Source of the DNA: Gammaproteobacteria bacterium
Lineage (GTDB): Bacteria > Pseudomonadota > Gammaproteobacteria > Eutrophobiales > Eutrophobiaceae
Assembly: GCA_021773245.1 (NCBI GenBank)
Contig: JAJFKK010000046.1
Location: 1 to 34,211, forward strand
Reading direction: 5' to 3'
Length of the DNA: 34,211 nucleotides
A model generated the notes under the pieces. That model was not told the DNA's origin. It searched no databases and saw nothing but the letters and a program-made list of their open reading frames with translations. Positions 16,945 through 25,689 of the stretch are shown here, piece by piece. Every line of letters starts with the position of its first letter. The stretch's first letter is position 1. Position numbers and translations under genes: made by a program.

Positions 16945-17016
16945 ATGACTAAAGCGTATAGAGTGATTGAGGACAGTCATACTATTGGTAAAATAGTAAT
17001 AGAGATAGATTCTTAA
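16945..17016 (+). pseudogene. Remnant resembling the C-terminus of a zinc-type/quinone oxidoreductase
   Basis: The frame MTKAYRVIEDSHTIGKIVIEIDS ends in TAA. KAYRVIEDSHTIGKIVIE resembles the last helix and strand of MDR-superfamily dehydrogenases (pattern AHR-x-ME-x-x-H-x-x-GKIV). Upstream in frame is a stop, so only the tail remains. An inverted repeat AGTATGACT / AGTCATACT lies inside it. Confidence 0.4.
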
Positions 17017-17033
17017 CGGGGAGTTATATAATT

Positions 17034-17483
17034 ATGAATAAAGCATTTAATTTGCTGAGAGATATTATATTTCTAATTTTTCCTGCACTGATTGGCTATA
17101 TAATTATCATACTCTTCATTGAACACCCTAACTTAATTGAATACGAAGTAATTACTCTTTTTTCTTTGGTCTTAGGTGGTGTTGCAGTAGGCTGGAATTT
17201 TAGAAAGGAACAAGGAGATTCAAGCATAGGCACTTGTTTAGCTTCCGGCAGCAAATTATATATCTCTTTTTTTATTTATTCCTTATTTCTCGTCCTGTTA
17301 TTTTCTATTTTCATAATTTTATTTAATTTTCTTTTGGGTCGTGACGCTAACAGCATCACTGCTGCACCGTTATTAGTTGTGCTAAAGTTAGGTGCCATTG
17401 CAATTGGTTATAAGTGGATTTGTATTTACGCTTCAATGATCATTGGCAACTGGTTATATGGTTGGAAAAAAGAGTCTAATTAA
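17034..17483 (+). CDS. Small integral membrane protein, unknown
   Basis: 149 residues with about four hydrophobic helices: IIFLIFPALIGYIIIILFI, EVITLFSLVLGGVAVGW, YISFFIYSLFLVLLFSIFII and APLLVVLKLGAIAIGY-KWICIYASMIIG. A strong GGGGAG lies upstream of the ATG. No catalytic motif and no family recognised. It sits in an accessory patch between gene remnants and a NYN-like gene with a short dispersed motif nearby, so recent acquisition is plausible. Inner-membrane location is predicted from hydrophobicity only. Confidence 0.7.
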   Translation: MNKAFNLLRDIIFLIFPALIGYIIIILFIEHPNLIEYEVITLFSLVLGGVAVGWNFRKEQGDSSIGTCLASGSKLYISFFIYSLFLVLLFSIFIILFNFLLGRDANSITAAPLLVVLKLGAIAIGYKWICIYASMIIGNWLYGWKKESN

Positions 17484-17564
17484 ATTATCACTCTAAATTA
17501 ATCCGCTTCGAGAACATGTCGGTTTACATTATTCTCGAGTGAGCTGAGTTATTCGTAAGGCAAA

Positions 17565-17583
17565 AGCAAGGACTGACCCTGTC
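17565..17583 (+). repeat. Degenerate AGCAAGGACTGACCCT motif
   Basis: Resembles the CAAGACCTGACCCC motif scattered in many gammaproteobacterial intergenic regions. It lies just after the stop of the minus-strand NYN gene; a related copy lies just upstream of that gene (18257). Confidence 0.35.
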
Positions 17584-17602
17584 GTTTTGATATATTTTAA
17601 AA

Positions 17603-18202
17603 TCATGCCGCTGGAAGTTTATATGTAACATTTCCTTCTCGCACAATGATAAATTTCTTTTTTTTCATTTGATTAATTAGCGCTTGCAGTTCTTTTTCTT
17701 CTAATTTTTTTGTGAATATTGAATTTATACTATTTGATAAGGTTTTTAACTTCCTGGGTTTAGACTGTCCTCTTCCTATTAGATTTTTAACAATAGCTGA
17801 AATTTTTTCATCACTGCTGGTAGAACTTGAAACTTTCAACGCTGGGATTTCTGCCAAGTCTCTTTCTCTTTGTACTTTAATATTTCTGGTTTTCAGATGA
17901 CTAATGAGCGGATCAAATCCAGTATCTTTTGAGATTATATGGAAAAATGCTTTTGGATCTTTCGAAGCAAGTTCACCTATATAATAAGCAATATGGAAAT
18001 CTAATGCGTTTGGACCATTGCCAGAAATTTTAATGTACTTTGCATCCTTTCCAAGTTCTTGCATAGCAGATGCTAAATCAAAAGAAACTTTAGTTTGGCT
18101 AGCCCCAACAAAAATATATATCTTGAAAGGATGATTCGCCAGAATTTCTAAATTTTTTGGCTGAACATTTTCAAAATCAATAAGAACATAATTTGTTTCC
18201 AT
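17603..18202 (-). CDS. NYN/PIN-like nuclease with C-terminal winged-helix-like region
   Basis: Predicted metal-dependent ribonuclease fold. The N-terminal domain (about 1-125) begins YVLIDFENVQPKN and has NALDFHIAYYIGEL and ISKDTGFDPLISHL, supplying the acidic residues of a PIN/NYN active site (D9, E11, and the later aspartates). KYIKISGNGPNALD is conserved in this family. The C-terminal part (about 135-199) is lysine-rich with ELQALINQMKKKKFIIV, consistent with an OST-HTH-like or winged-helix nucleic-acid-binding region. GGGAG precedes the ATG. The target RNA is unknown. Flanked by short CAAGACCTG-like motifs in an accessory patch. Confidence 0.75.
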   Translation of the reverse strand: METNYVLIDFENVQPKNLEILANHPFKIYIFVGASQTKVSFDLASAMQELGKDAKYIKISGNGPNALDFHIAYYIGELASKDPKAFFHIISKDTGFDPLISHLKTRNIKVQRERDLAEIPALKVSSSTSSDEKISAIVKNLIGRGQSKPRKLKTLSNSINSIFTKKLEEKELQALINQMKKKKFIIVREGNVTYKLPAA

Positions 18203-18256
18203 TGCACTCTCCCAATTCGCAAAACAAGAGGGTCATTTTTTTATAACCTTAGTAAG

Positions 18257-18274
18257 AAACAAGACCTGCCCCTT
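18257..18274 (+). repeat. Degenerate AAACAAGACCTGCCCCTT motif
   Basis: Same-orientation relative of the motif at 17565. The two copies bracket the NYN-like gene. Confidence 0.35.
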
Positions 18275-18343
18275 CTATGGTACTGGCATAACGCTTGATC
18301 TCACGGCTGATTGATTTTACAAATAACAGTATATTAACGAATA

Positions 18344-19456
18344 TTACTCTACAGGCATTAACCTGAATAACCGTCCATCCGAATCATCAGTAATAATATA
18401 AATATAACCATCCAATCCTTGTTGTACTTCTCTTATACGTCCGACTTTGCCATTGATTAATCGTTCTTCCTTAATCACTTTATTACCTTGTATTTCTAAT
18501 CGCGCTAATTGACCGAACTTAAGTGAGCTGACAAAGGCATTGCCTTTCCAGCTGGGGAATTTGTCGCCGCTATAGAATAGTAAACTTGATGTTGCGATAG
18601 AAGGTACCCAACGATGAATTGGCTGAGCCATACCTTCCTTTTCTGTGCCTTCACCTATTTTAGTTCCTATTCCATAATTCACACCGTAGGTAATAACTGG
18701 CCAACCATAGTTGGCACCGGGCTTCATTAAGTTGAGTTCATCACCACCTTGTGGACCATGTTCTACTGTCCAGACATCACCTGTTTCAGGATGCATCGCT
18801 ATGCCTTGCATATTGCGATTGCCGTAAGTATAGATTTCCGGTTTTGCATTGGGGTTATTAACAAAGGGATTATCTTCTGGTATTGAACCGTCTTTATTAA
18901 TATGAATTAACGATCCGGCATGATCGCTTATGTCTTGTGCGCGATCTTTATCACCACGATCACCTAGCGTTATAAATAAACTGCCGTCTTTAACAAACAA
19001 TAAACGCGAACCAAAGTGATACCCTGTATTTGATTTGGGTGACAATTTAAATATGACTTGCGTGTCTTTTAATTCATTACCGACTAACTTGCCTTTAACG
19101 ACTTCTGTACCGACACCGCCTTTACCTTTTGCGGAATAGCTTAAATAGATTGTTTGATTATTTGCATAATCTGGATCAAGTGCAATATCGAGTAAACCAC
19201 CCTGACCTTTTTCTTTTATCTTCGGCAAACCTGTTATCGGTTCTGATAATTGTCCATTTGAAACAATTCTTAATCGACCTGGTTTTTCCGTGACTAATAT
19301 TCGACCATCAGGTAGAAAATCGACTGACCATGGATTTTCTAATCCATCAACAACCGTTTCTATGGTGAAGTTATGTTTTTCCGAAGTAATAGTTTCTGCT
19401 GATAATGCAAAACTAATGAACATTACTGTTATAGAGATGAGTAGTTTTTTATTCAT
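18344..19456 (-). CDS. PQQ-dependent aldose sugar dehydrogenase, YliI-like
   Basis: Periplasmic soluble sugar dehydrogenase of the six-bladed beta-propeller GSDH family, oxidising aldoses with pyrroloquinoline quinone. Signal peptide MNKKLLISITVMFISFALSA. Family features: LENPWSVDFLPDGRILVTEK, GQGGLLDIALDP, YHFGSRLLF with the catalytic-type His, LGDRGDKDRAQD, YGNRNMQGIAMHP, VEHGPQGGDELN, PGANYGWPVITYG and a closing GRLFRL. 370 residues matches the family. An AGGATATTCC ribosome-binding site is present. No PQQ synthesis genes are in the window, so the cofactor may be scavenged, as in E. coli. Monocistronic by spacing. Confidence 0.9.
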   Translation of the reverse strand: MNKKLLISITVMFISFALSAETITSEKHNFTIETVVDGLENPWSVDFLPDGRILVTEKPGRLRIVSNGQLSEPITGLPKIKEKGQGGLLDIALDPDYANNQTIYLSYSAKGKGGVGTEVVKGKLVGNELKDTQVIFKLSPKSNTGYHFGSRLLFVKDGSLFITLGDRGDKDRAQDISDHAGSLIHINKDGSIPEDNPFVNNPNAKPEIYTYGNRNMQGIAMHPETGDVWTVEHGPQGGDELNLMKPGANYGWPVITYGVNYGIGTKIGEGTEKEGMAQPIHRWVPSIATSSLLFYSGDKFPSWKGNAFVSSLKFGQLARLEIQGNKVIKEERLINGKVGRIREVQQGLDGYIYIITDDSDGRLFRLMPVE

Positions 19457-19514
19457 GGAATATCCTATTTATGACTTTTTACAGCATCCATTTTTTACGC
19501 CTTCACCTAGACTA

Positions 19515-20486
19515 CTACGGTTTCTCCGCTATTAAAATAGCACGCGTTGGCGCGGGATGCCCTTCTACAGTTTTGTTACTATCTTCTTTGTCCAAAAAAT
19601 CACTTAAAGATTCATAAATCATCCAATCTGTTTGCCGTTGCTCTTCCGCTGTCGTTCTTGTCACATCAACAATTCGCGCATTGATAAAGCCGACATCTTC
19701 TGCCCACTGCATTAATAAACTGCAACTAGGTATAGACCAAACATTCCTCATCTTTGAATAACGTCCATCAGGATTTAATACTTCACGTTCATCAGTCTCT
19801 ATCACTAGGGTTTCGAGCACTAATTCGCCTCCTGACTTGAGACAGTTCATCAATTGCTGCATATGTTTTGCTGGATCACGACGATGATAAATAACACCCA
19901 TGGAAAAAACCGTATCAAAATTTAATTGCAAATTGGGTAGGGCTTCAATTCCGAGAGGAATAATATCGATATTGGCATCGGGCAGGTATTTTTTAACTGC
20001 CGAGAATTGCATGATGAATAACAGTGTTGGATCCATGCCGACAACATACTTGGCATTCTCACCTAACATGCGCCAACCGTAATAACCGTTACCGCAACCT
20101 ATATCCAATACCATTCTATTTTCTAATGGTTTGATTTGATCTTTTAATCTATTCCACTTTAAATTCGAACGCCACTCGCTATCGATATCAACACCAAATA
20201 AATTAAACGGGCCTTTGCGCCAAGGCATTAAGTGTTTTAGCTGTTCTTTGATTAAAGATTGTTGTTCATTTGTACATTCTGATTCTGAACCAACAACAAT
20301 ATTTTCTGAATTCAATTCAACGCTAACATGAGAAATTAAAGGAAGATTTTCTACTGCTGATTTCCATCTTGGATAATCACCATGATTAATACTGGTGTAA
20401 AACTCAAATAATTGCGCGCCAAGCAAGCTTGACCAGTCACCCATTCCATTTTCATTGAGTACTGCTAATAACTTTTTGTAATCCAT
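19515..20486 (-). CDS. cmoB: tRNA U34 carboxymethyltransferase CmoB
   Basis: Transfers the carboxymethyl group from carboxy-S-adenosylmethionine to 5-hydroxyuridine at tRNA position 34, giving cmo5U. Characteristic segments: LKHLMPWRKGPFNLFGVDIDSEWRS, the SAM-binding VLDIGCGNGYYGWRMLG, VVGMDPTLLF, VFSMGVIYHRRDP, LVLETLVIE and SKMRNVWSIPS. 323 residues is the normal length. It lies 8 bases after cmoA and is the last of a four-gene minus-strand run. A DNA-spanning N-terminal domain precedes the Rossmann core, as expected. Confidence 0.96.
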   Translation of the reverse strand: MDYKKLLAVLNENGMGDWSSLLGAQLFEFYTSINHGDYPRWKSAVENLPLISHVSVELNSENIVVGSESECTNEQQSLIKEQLKHLMPWRKGPFNLFGVDIDSEWRSNLKWNRLKDQIKPLENRMVLDIGCGNGYYGWRMLGENAKYVVGMDPTLLFIMQFSAVKKYLPDANIDIIPLGIEALPNLQLNFDTVFSMGVIYHRRDPAKHMQQLMNCLKSGGELVLETLVIETDEREVLNPDGRYSKMRNVWSIPSCSLLMQWAEDVGFINARIVDVTRTTAEEQRQTDWMIYESLSDFLDKEDSNKTVEGHPAPTRAILIAEKP

Positions 20487-20494
20487 TAAGAAGT

Positions 20495-21226
20495 TTACTT
20501 AATAGCGACGAGCGAAACGAAATTAAAACACTTCAGCCAAACAAAGGCACTTTTAAAACCACTGTCGTTAAGTCGCTTAATGTGCTTTTCTATTGATTCA
20601 GGAATAAGTACATCTTCCAAAGCTTCGCGCTTACTTGCTATTTCCAGCTTGTCATAGCCATTTAATTCTTTCATATGATGATGCAAGAGATTCATCGTTT
20701 CATTTTCTGCTTCATTATCGAACATGATTTTTTCAGACAGAATTAAAACGCCGCCGGGCAAGAGTCCATTGTATATTTTATCTAATAAACTTTTGCGTTG
20801 TTCTAGTGGTATAAACTGCAAGGTAAAATTCATAACAACAACAGAAGCATTATTGACTTCAGTATCAAGTACATTTTGTAATTTGAACTCGACATTGTTA
20901 TCTTCATTGGGAATAGTTTCGACACAGGCATCAATCATTGCCTGTGAATTATCTACCGCAATAATACTGCATCGTTTATTTTTCAAGCCTTGTTGTATAG
21001 CAAGACTGACCGCGCCAAGTGAACAACCTAAATCGTAAACATTCGTTCCTTCTTGCGCATACTCATCAGCCATAACGCTGATCATAGAGATCGTCAACGG
21101 ATAACCGGGAACGGAACGTTCGATCATATCGGGAAACACATCAACAACGCGCTTATTAAACTCGAAGGGTTTAACGGGTTCGCCTCCCCCTTTATTTAGA
21201 CTATTTTTATAAAGCGTATCTTTCAT
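20495..21226 (-). CDS. cmoA: Carboxy-S-adenosyl-L-methionine synthase CmoA
   Basis: Makes carboxy-SAM from SAM and prephenate, the donor used by CmoB. Signatures: FEFNKRVVDVFPDMIERSVPGY, NVYDLGCSLGAVSLA for SAM binding, IIAVDNSQAMIDAC, VVVMNFTLQFIPLEQR and LLPGGVLILSEKI. 243 residues is typical. It is 4 bases downstream of the glutathione-transferase-like gene and 8 upstream of cmoB, so co-translation is likely. Confidence 0.96.
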   Translation of the reverse strand: MKDTLYKNSLNKGGGEPVKPFEFNKRVVDVFPDMIERSVPGYPLTISMISVMADEYAQEGTNVYDLGCSLGAVSLAIQQGLKNKRCSIIAVDNSQAMIDACVETIPNEDNNVEFKLQNVLDTEVNNASVVVMNFTLQFIPLEQRKSLLDKIYNGLLPGGVLILSEKIMFDNEAENETMNLLHHHMKELNGYDKLEIASKREALEDVLIPESIEKHIKRLNDSGFKSAFVWLKCFNFVSLVAIK

Positions 21227-21230
21227 TCTA

Positions 21231-21878
21231 TTAAACTGGGAAATAGACAGGGGTTTGTTCTGGCAACCATTGCTCGTATTTTTTCATGCAGCCTTGAAAC
21301 AAATCACTTTGCTCAATATTAGAAAACCATTTTTTAAGACAATCATATTGGCTCGCCTTAAACCAATCAAAATCAACCATTGCAAATTGTCGAATGAATG
21401 GAAAGACGGCTATATCTGCAAAAGAAATTCGATTACCAAGCAAAGCGGCACCTTTGTTTTCACTTAATTTCTTTTCTAATAATTTCAGAAATGTCTCGGC
21501 ATTGTCACGATAGTATTCTTGAGAATGTTCAGGGTAGCCGACATGATATTTATATCGATCTAAATAATGCTTAAATTCATTGTCATTATAATCAATTAAA
21601 TTTTGGCTTTGTGATGCATCTTCATCTAACCATTTATCCGGATCATTTTGGTTTAACGCCCAATGCATCACTTCACTGCTTTGCTCAATCACTTTTTTAT
21701 CGGGCGTTAATAATACAGGCACTGTGCCTTTATCAGACAAAAGCAACATCGATTCAGGTTTATCTTTTAAAACCACTTCACGAAGTTCGCATTTAATATT
21801 TGCCTTAAAAATTGCCAGTCGCGCACGCATGGCATACGGACAGCGTCTGAAAGAGTAAAGCACCGGATAGGTTTGCAT
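21231..21878 (-). CDS. Glutathione S-transferase family protein
   Basis: Thioredoxin-fold N-terminal GST domain: VLYSFRRCPYAMRARLAIF (a CPYA active-site-like cysteine), GTVPVLLT (cis-Pro) and IEQSSEVMHW for glutathione contact. An all-helical C-terminal domain follows with RISFADIAVFPFIRQFA. 215 residues. The Cys-type active site suggests a thiol-transferase or omega/beta-like GST. It is sandwiched between trhO (16-base gap) and cmoA (4-base gap). Whether it serves the U34 pathway or is a passenger is unknown. Confidence 0.87.
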   Translation of the reverse strand: MQTYPVLYSFRRCPYAMRARLAIFKANIKCELREVVLKDKPESMLLLSDKGTVPVLLTPDKKVIEQSSEVMHWALNQNDPDKWLDEDASQSQNLIDYNDNEFKHYLDRYKYHVGYPEHSQEYYRDNAETFLKLLEKKLSENKGAALLGNRISFADIAVFPFIRQFAMVDFDWFKASQYDCLKKWFSNIEQSDLFQGCMKKYEQWLPEQTPVYFPV

Positions 21879-21894
21879 AATGTAAGTATTAGTA

Positions 21895-22821
21895 CTATTT
21901 AGATTGTACTTTTTCGCCGATGTGTCTTTCGTTTCGTTGCTCGGCTAATTCAACCTGCTTTTGTCTTTCAGCAAAGTTTACGCGTTGTTCTTCTGTCGTT
22001 TCATTTATACAACGCGGGCATGATACGCCTTCAATATAAGCTTCCGATTGCATTTCTTCATCTGAAATCGGACGACGACAGGCAAAACATTGATGATAAC
22101 TGCCTTCGGCTAATTCATGATCAACGGATACACGGGAATCAAAAACAAAACATTCACCTTCCCAAAGACTTTCTTCGGTTTCAACTTCTTCCAGATATTT
22201 CAGAATGCCGCCGTTTAATTGATAAACCTCATCAAAGCCCTGCTCTTTCATATACGCACATGCTTTTTCGCAACGTATGCCACCAGTACAAAACATCGCA
22301 ACCTTTTTATTCTTTTCCGGATCGAGTTCTTGCTTTACATAATCCGGGAATTCACGAAAATTTGTTGTGTCAGGTGAAATCGCATTTTTGAAAGAGCCGA
22401 TTTGGTATTCATATTCATTACGAGTATCGATAACTAATACATCCGGATCGCTAATCAAGGCATTCCAGTCTTTCGGTTCAACACGTACTTCTGAGGTTTC
22501 AATAGGCTTGATATTCGGCTGCCCCATCGTCACGATTTCTTTTTTCAGCTTCACCTTCATACGGTGGAATGGGAGTTCTGCGGCCTGAGACTCCTTATGT
22601 TCCAGAGTACTTAAGCGTGGATCAGATTTAAGATAATCTAGTAAAGCATCAATTGCTTTTCTAGTACCTACAACCGTGCCATTGATGCCCTCTTCGGCTA
22701 ACAGCAAAGTACCTTTGATATTATGCTCTCTACAAAAAGCCAAAAGTTTTGGCTGGATAGCCTCGAAATCTGGAAGACGGACAAATTGATACATTGCCGC
22801 AACAATAAATTGCTCAGTCAT
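21895..22821 (-). CDS. trhO: Oxygen-dependent tRNA U34 hydroxylase TrhO (YceA)
   Basis: Rhodanese-domain enzyme that converts tRNA U34 to 5-hydroxyuridine using O2, the first step of cmo5U34 formation. The N-terminal domain includes [16 protein letters not shown], the middle rhodanese domain has [15 protein letters not shown] and the catalytic loop [14 protein letters not shown] (Cys178), then [12 protein letters not shown]-terminal Cys4 zinc-like motif is present ([10 protein letters not shown] and VSCPRCI). 308 residues. AGGTGAG precedes the ATG at some distance. First gene of the trhO-GST-cmoA-cmoB run, so all enzymes after the wobble-uridine hydroxylation step are together. Confidence 0.95.
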   Translation of the reverse strand: MTEQFIVAAMYQFVRLPDFEAIQPKLLAFCREHNIKGTLLLAEEGINGTVVGTRKAIDALLDYLKSDPRLSTLEHKESQAAELPFHRMKVKLKKEIVTMGQPNIKPIETSEVRVEPKDWNALISDPDVLVIDTRNEYEYQIGSFKNAISPDTTNFREFPDYVKQELDPEKNKKVAMFCTGGIRCEKACAYMKEQGFDEVYQLNGGILKYLEEVETEESLWEGECFVFDSRVSVDHELAEGSYHQCFACRRPISDEEMQSEAYIEGVSCPRCINETTEEQRVNFAERQKQVELAEQRNERHIGEKVQSK

Positions 22822-22851
22822 ACTACTATTTACTCACCTAGTTAATTGGAA

Positions 22852-25680
22852 TTATGCGATTTTATCAGATTTTTGATTATACAAAAGGATATGCTGTAAT
22901 AACTTATCTTCTGGTAATGGCCTGGATAAAAAGAAGCCTTGCGCTTCATCACAATTAATTGCATCTAGAAAATCATATTGTGCTTTAGTTTCAACACCCT
23001 CTGCCACTACTTTCAATGACAAACTATGTCCTAAAGCAACGATTGCTTTGGTAATAGAAGCAGAATCATCGCTCAAATTAATATTATCAATAAAGGATTT
23101 ATCAATTTTTAATTTATCAATGGGGATTTTTTGTAAATAGGTCATAGACGAATAACCCGTACCAAAATCATCGATTGCTATTTTTAAACCATGTTCTTTA
23201 AACTGATTTAACAACCTTATCGTTTTAGGGAAATTTTCGATTGTTGATGATTCCGTTATTTCTAATTCAATAGTTTCTGGGTTTACATTTGTATCCTCAA
23301 GGATAGCAACCATATTTTCGTATAATTGAGGCTGTCTAAATTGATCAGTGGAAATATTTATTGCAATCTTAAGGTTAAAACCATGGTCATTCCAAAGTTT
23401 GCTTTGTTGACATGCTGTTCTCATAACCCAATAACCGATATCTGTAATCAACCCTGTTTCTTCAGCTAAAGGAATAAATACAGACGGTGGAACCATTCCT
23501 TGTTCGGGATGGTGCCATCGAATTAAAGCTTCAACCTCATAAATTTTAGAATCATTAAAGTTTATTTTTGGCTGGTAATACAATTCAAACTGATTGTTTT
23601 CTTGAGCATGCCTTAAGTCGCTTTCTAATTCTAGCAACGCCAGTGTTTCTTTATTTTGTTGCTTTTTATAATATCGAAAACTGCCTGAACCTGTCGCTAA
23701 ACTTTTCGCTGCATACATAGCTGTATCAGCATTTTTTAATAAATCCGATAAATTGTCAGCATCTTCGGGGTAAATAGCTATTCCTATACTTGCGTCAATA
23801 TGAAACTCACGATTACTTAAAACAATAGGTTGAGACATTAAGCTAATAATTTCATAAGTTACTCTTTTTGTCCTTTCTTTTAACTCATCATATTTTAATC
23901 CAGAAATAATTATAGTAAATTCGTCACCACCTAATCGAGATACTGAATCAAACAAGTCAGAGCACTCTTGGAATATGTATGAGACCTCAATTAAAAGTTC
24001 ATCTCCAACAGAGTGCCCCAAAGAATCATTAACACTTTTAAAACGATCAAGGTCAATAAACAGCACAGCTACGCTTTGCTGTTCTTCTTCTGCAAGGTCA
24101 ATAGCTTTTTGAAGATTGTCTTGGAATAGAAAACGATTAGGCAATTGTGTTAAATGATCATAATTAGCCTGGTAAAACAATTTCTTTTCCCAATTAGCAT
24201 TAGAAAAGGCGACGCTTGCACGATCGGATATCTCTTTTATATCTTCACGCAATGCATCATCTAACTCTAACTCTACATCGCTATCAAAACCGAGACATAT
24301 AACGCCACAAATACCATCAACACTATTAATCGGACTAACTAAAAATGAAACTGAAGAAAACTCTTGTAATGGTAATAAGTAACTCAACTGTTCTTTATTA
24401 TGTTTAATGACAACATCATTAATGACCATCAATTCATCTAATTCATTTTGATTAAGGTGTACTTCAATTTTTCTTAACTCTTCATCGCCTTCATGCATAT
24501 ATTTCAAATGCGCTATATCCGCATTATCTGTATCGATAAGTAATATTGCATTTTCATCTGCTGATACAACAGACGGCATGTATTCAATCAGCACTTTTGA
24601 AATATAGTCTTCATCATATGCTGTTAGAGTTAACCTATCTATTTGAGATAATGCTTTTATCTTATTAAATTGGCCATCTATCTTCACAACCATTTTATTA
24701 AAAGTTTCACCTAGGACAGCAAATTCATCATCACTAGTAATATTAACTTTTTTTGTATAATCACCAGTTATAATGTTTTTAGCCCCTTCAATTAACTTAA
24801 GCAAAGGGGTGAGGCTACGTCGCATTTGAATACTACTGATAACGAAAACAATCATTAACGTTATTGTTATCGATAACGGCAATGCATCTATATAATAATT
24901 GTATTCCATCAGCGCTTCTTTTTTTGGCATAAAATAAACAACAGACATAGAGTCCATATTAAAATTTGATTTCAGAAACACATCCCAAGCACTACTTAAA
25001 TACTTTTCCTCGTGAATTATTGTTTCAAATAAACTGTTGTTTCTAACTACACTTAACTGTTCTTTGATATTTAAATATGTATCCAGATCATTTTCAGGGA
25101 GCTGACAATGTAGAAGGTGATGGTGCTCAACAGATACACAATATATGTCGGTTTGCTTTGTTGTGATATTCCAAAGATATTCCGGATTTAGTGTTGCCAC
25201 TAACAATTGATCTTTGTCAGAGGAAGACCTATTAACCATGACTATTTTATCTTGTTCATAACCAGAATCATCTAATAACAGCACGCTTTTATTATGTTCT
25301 AGATGTTTTATTTGTGATTCATTTAAATCAAGCTCATCTAACACATCACCAAAATAATTAAACTTGAAATCATTAGTTTTATATAGAGATAAACTGCTAT
25401 ACATTTCTTTAGCTAATTTATTAGAACTAATTAAATCAGCATTATTTATATATCCTCCAAGATTGATTAGATTGTTTTCCGCCGCAAGAATACGGTCGTA
25501 AATTGTTAATCCAACCGCACGACTCTCGGCATATATTTGCCGCGCAGCATTTTTTTCCAGAATACTGATAACCGTATAGTAAGAAATAACTGAAAGTATA
25601 ATGACGGGAATGATTGCTGAAAAAAAATATTGACTAAACAGCCTGCGTGAAAGCGTCGTATTGTATATATTGTTTTTCAT
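22852..25680 (-). CDS. Membrane sensor GGDEF-EAL protein (HAMP-GAF-GGDEF-EAL)
   Basis: 942 residues. One membrane helix at about 20-38 and a second at about 265-283 enclose a periplasmic sensor. HAMP follows (about 285-338; RRSLTPLLKLIEGAKNIITG, DEFAVLGETFNKMV). A GAF-like domain covers about 345-495. The GGDEF domain has DLDRFKSVNDSLGH and the intact active site RLGGDEF. The EAL domain has YEVEALIRWHHPE, DDFGTGYSS, KIDKSFI and the loop-6 region EGVET. Both catalytic domains look intact, so synthase and phosphodiesterase activities are both possible; which prevails cannot be predicted. It lies 9 bases after the pseudopilin gene. Confidence 0.93.
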   Translation of the reverse strand: MKNNIYNTTLSRRLFSQYFFSAIIPVIILSVISYYTVISILEKNAARQIYAESRAVGLTIYDRILAAENNLINLGGYINNADLISSNKLAKEMYSSLSLYKTNDFKFNYFGDVLDELDLNESQIKHLEHNKSVLLLDDSGYEQDKIVMVNRSSSDKDQLLVATLNPEYLWNITTKQTDIYCVSVEHHHLLHCQLPENDLDTYLNIKEQLSVVRNNSLFETIIHEEKYLSSAWDVFLKSNFNMDSMSVVYFMPKKEALMEYNYYIDALPLSITITLMIVFVISSIQMRRSLTPLLKLIEGAKNIITGDYTKKVNITSDDEFAVLGETFNKMVVKIDGQFNKIKALSQIDRLTLTAYDEDYISKVLIEYMPSVVSADENAILLIDTDNADIAHLKYMHEGDEELRKIEVHLNQNELDELMVINDVVIKHNKEQLSYLLPLQEFSSVSFLVSPINSVDGICGVICLGFDSDVELELDDALREDIKEISDRASVAFSNANWEKKLFYQANYDHLTQLPNRFLFQDNLQKAIDLAEEEQQSVAVLFIDLDRFKSVNDSLGHSVGDELLIEVSYIFQECSDLFDSVSRLGGDEFTIIISGLKYDELKERTKRVTYEIISLMSQPIVLSNREFHIDASIGIAIYPEDADNLSDLLKNADTAMYAAKSLATGSGSFRYYKKQQNKETLALLELESDLRHAQENNQFELYYQPKINFNDSKIYEVEALIRWHHPEQGMVPPSVFIPLAEETGLITDIGYWVMRTACQQSKLWNDHGFNLKIAINISTDQFRQPQLYENMVAILEDTNVNPETIELEITESSTIENFPKTIRLLNQFKEHGLKIAIDDFGTGYSSMTYLQKIPIDKLKIDKSFIDNINLSDDSASITKAIVALGHSLSLKVVAEGVETKAQYDFLDAINCDEAQGFFLSRPLPEDKLLQHILLYNQKSDKIA

Positions 25681-25689
25681 TTATTATTT

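Larger units (their letters stand above)
16678..17033. other. 356-base gap with gene remnants
   Basis: No intact gene. It contains the two decayed fragments listed at 16751-16929 and 16945-17016 and the GGGGAG ribosome-binding site of the next gene. Confidence 0.5.
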
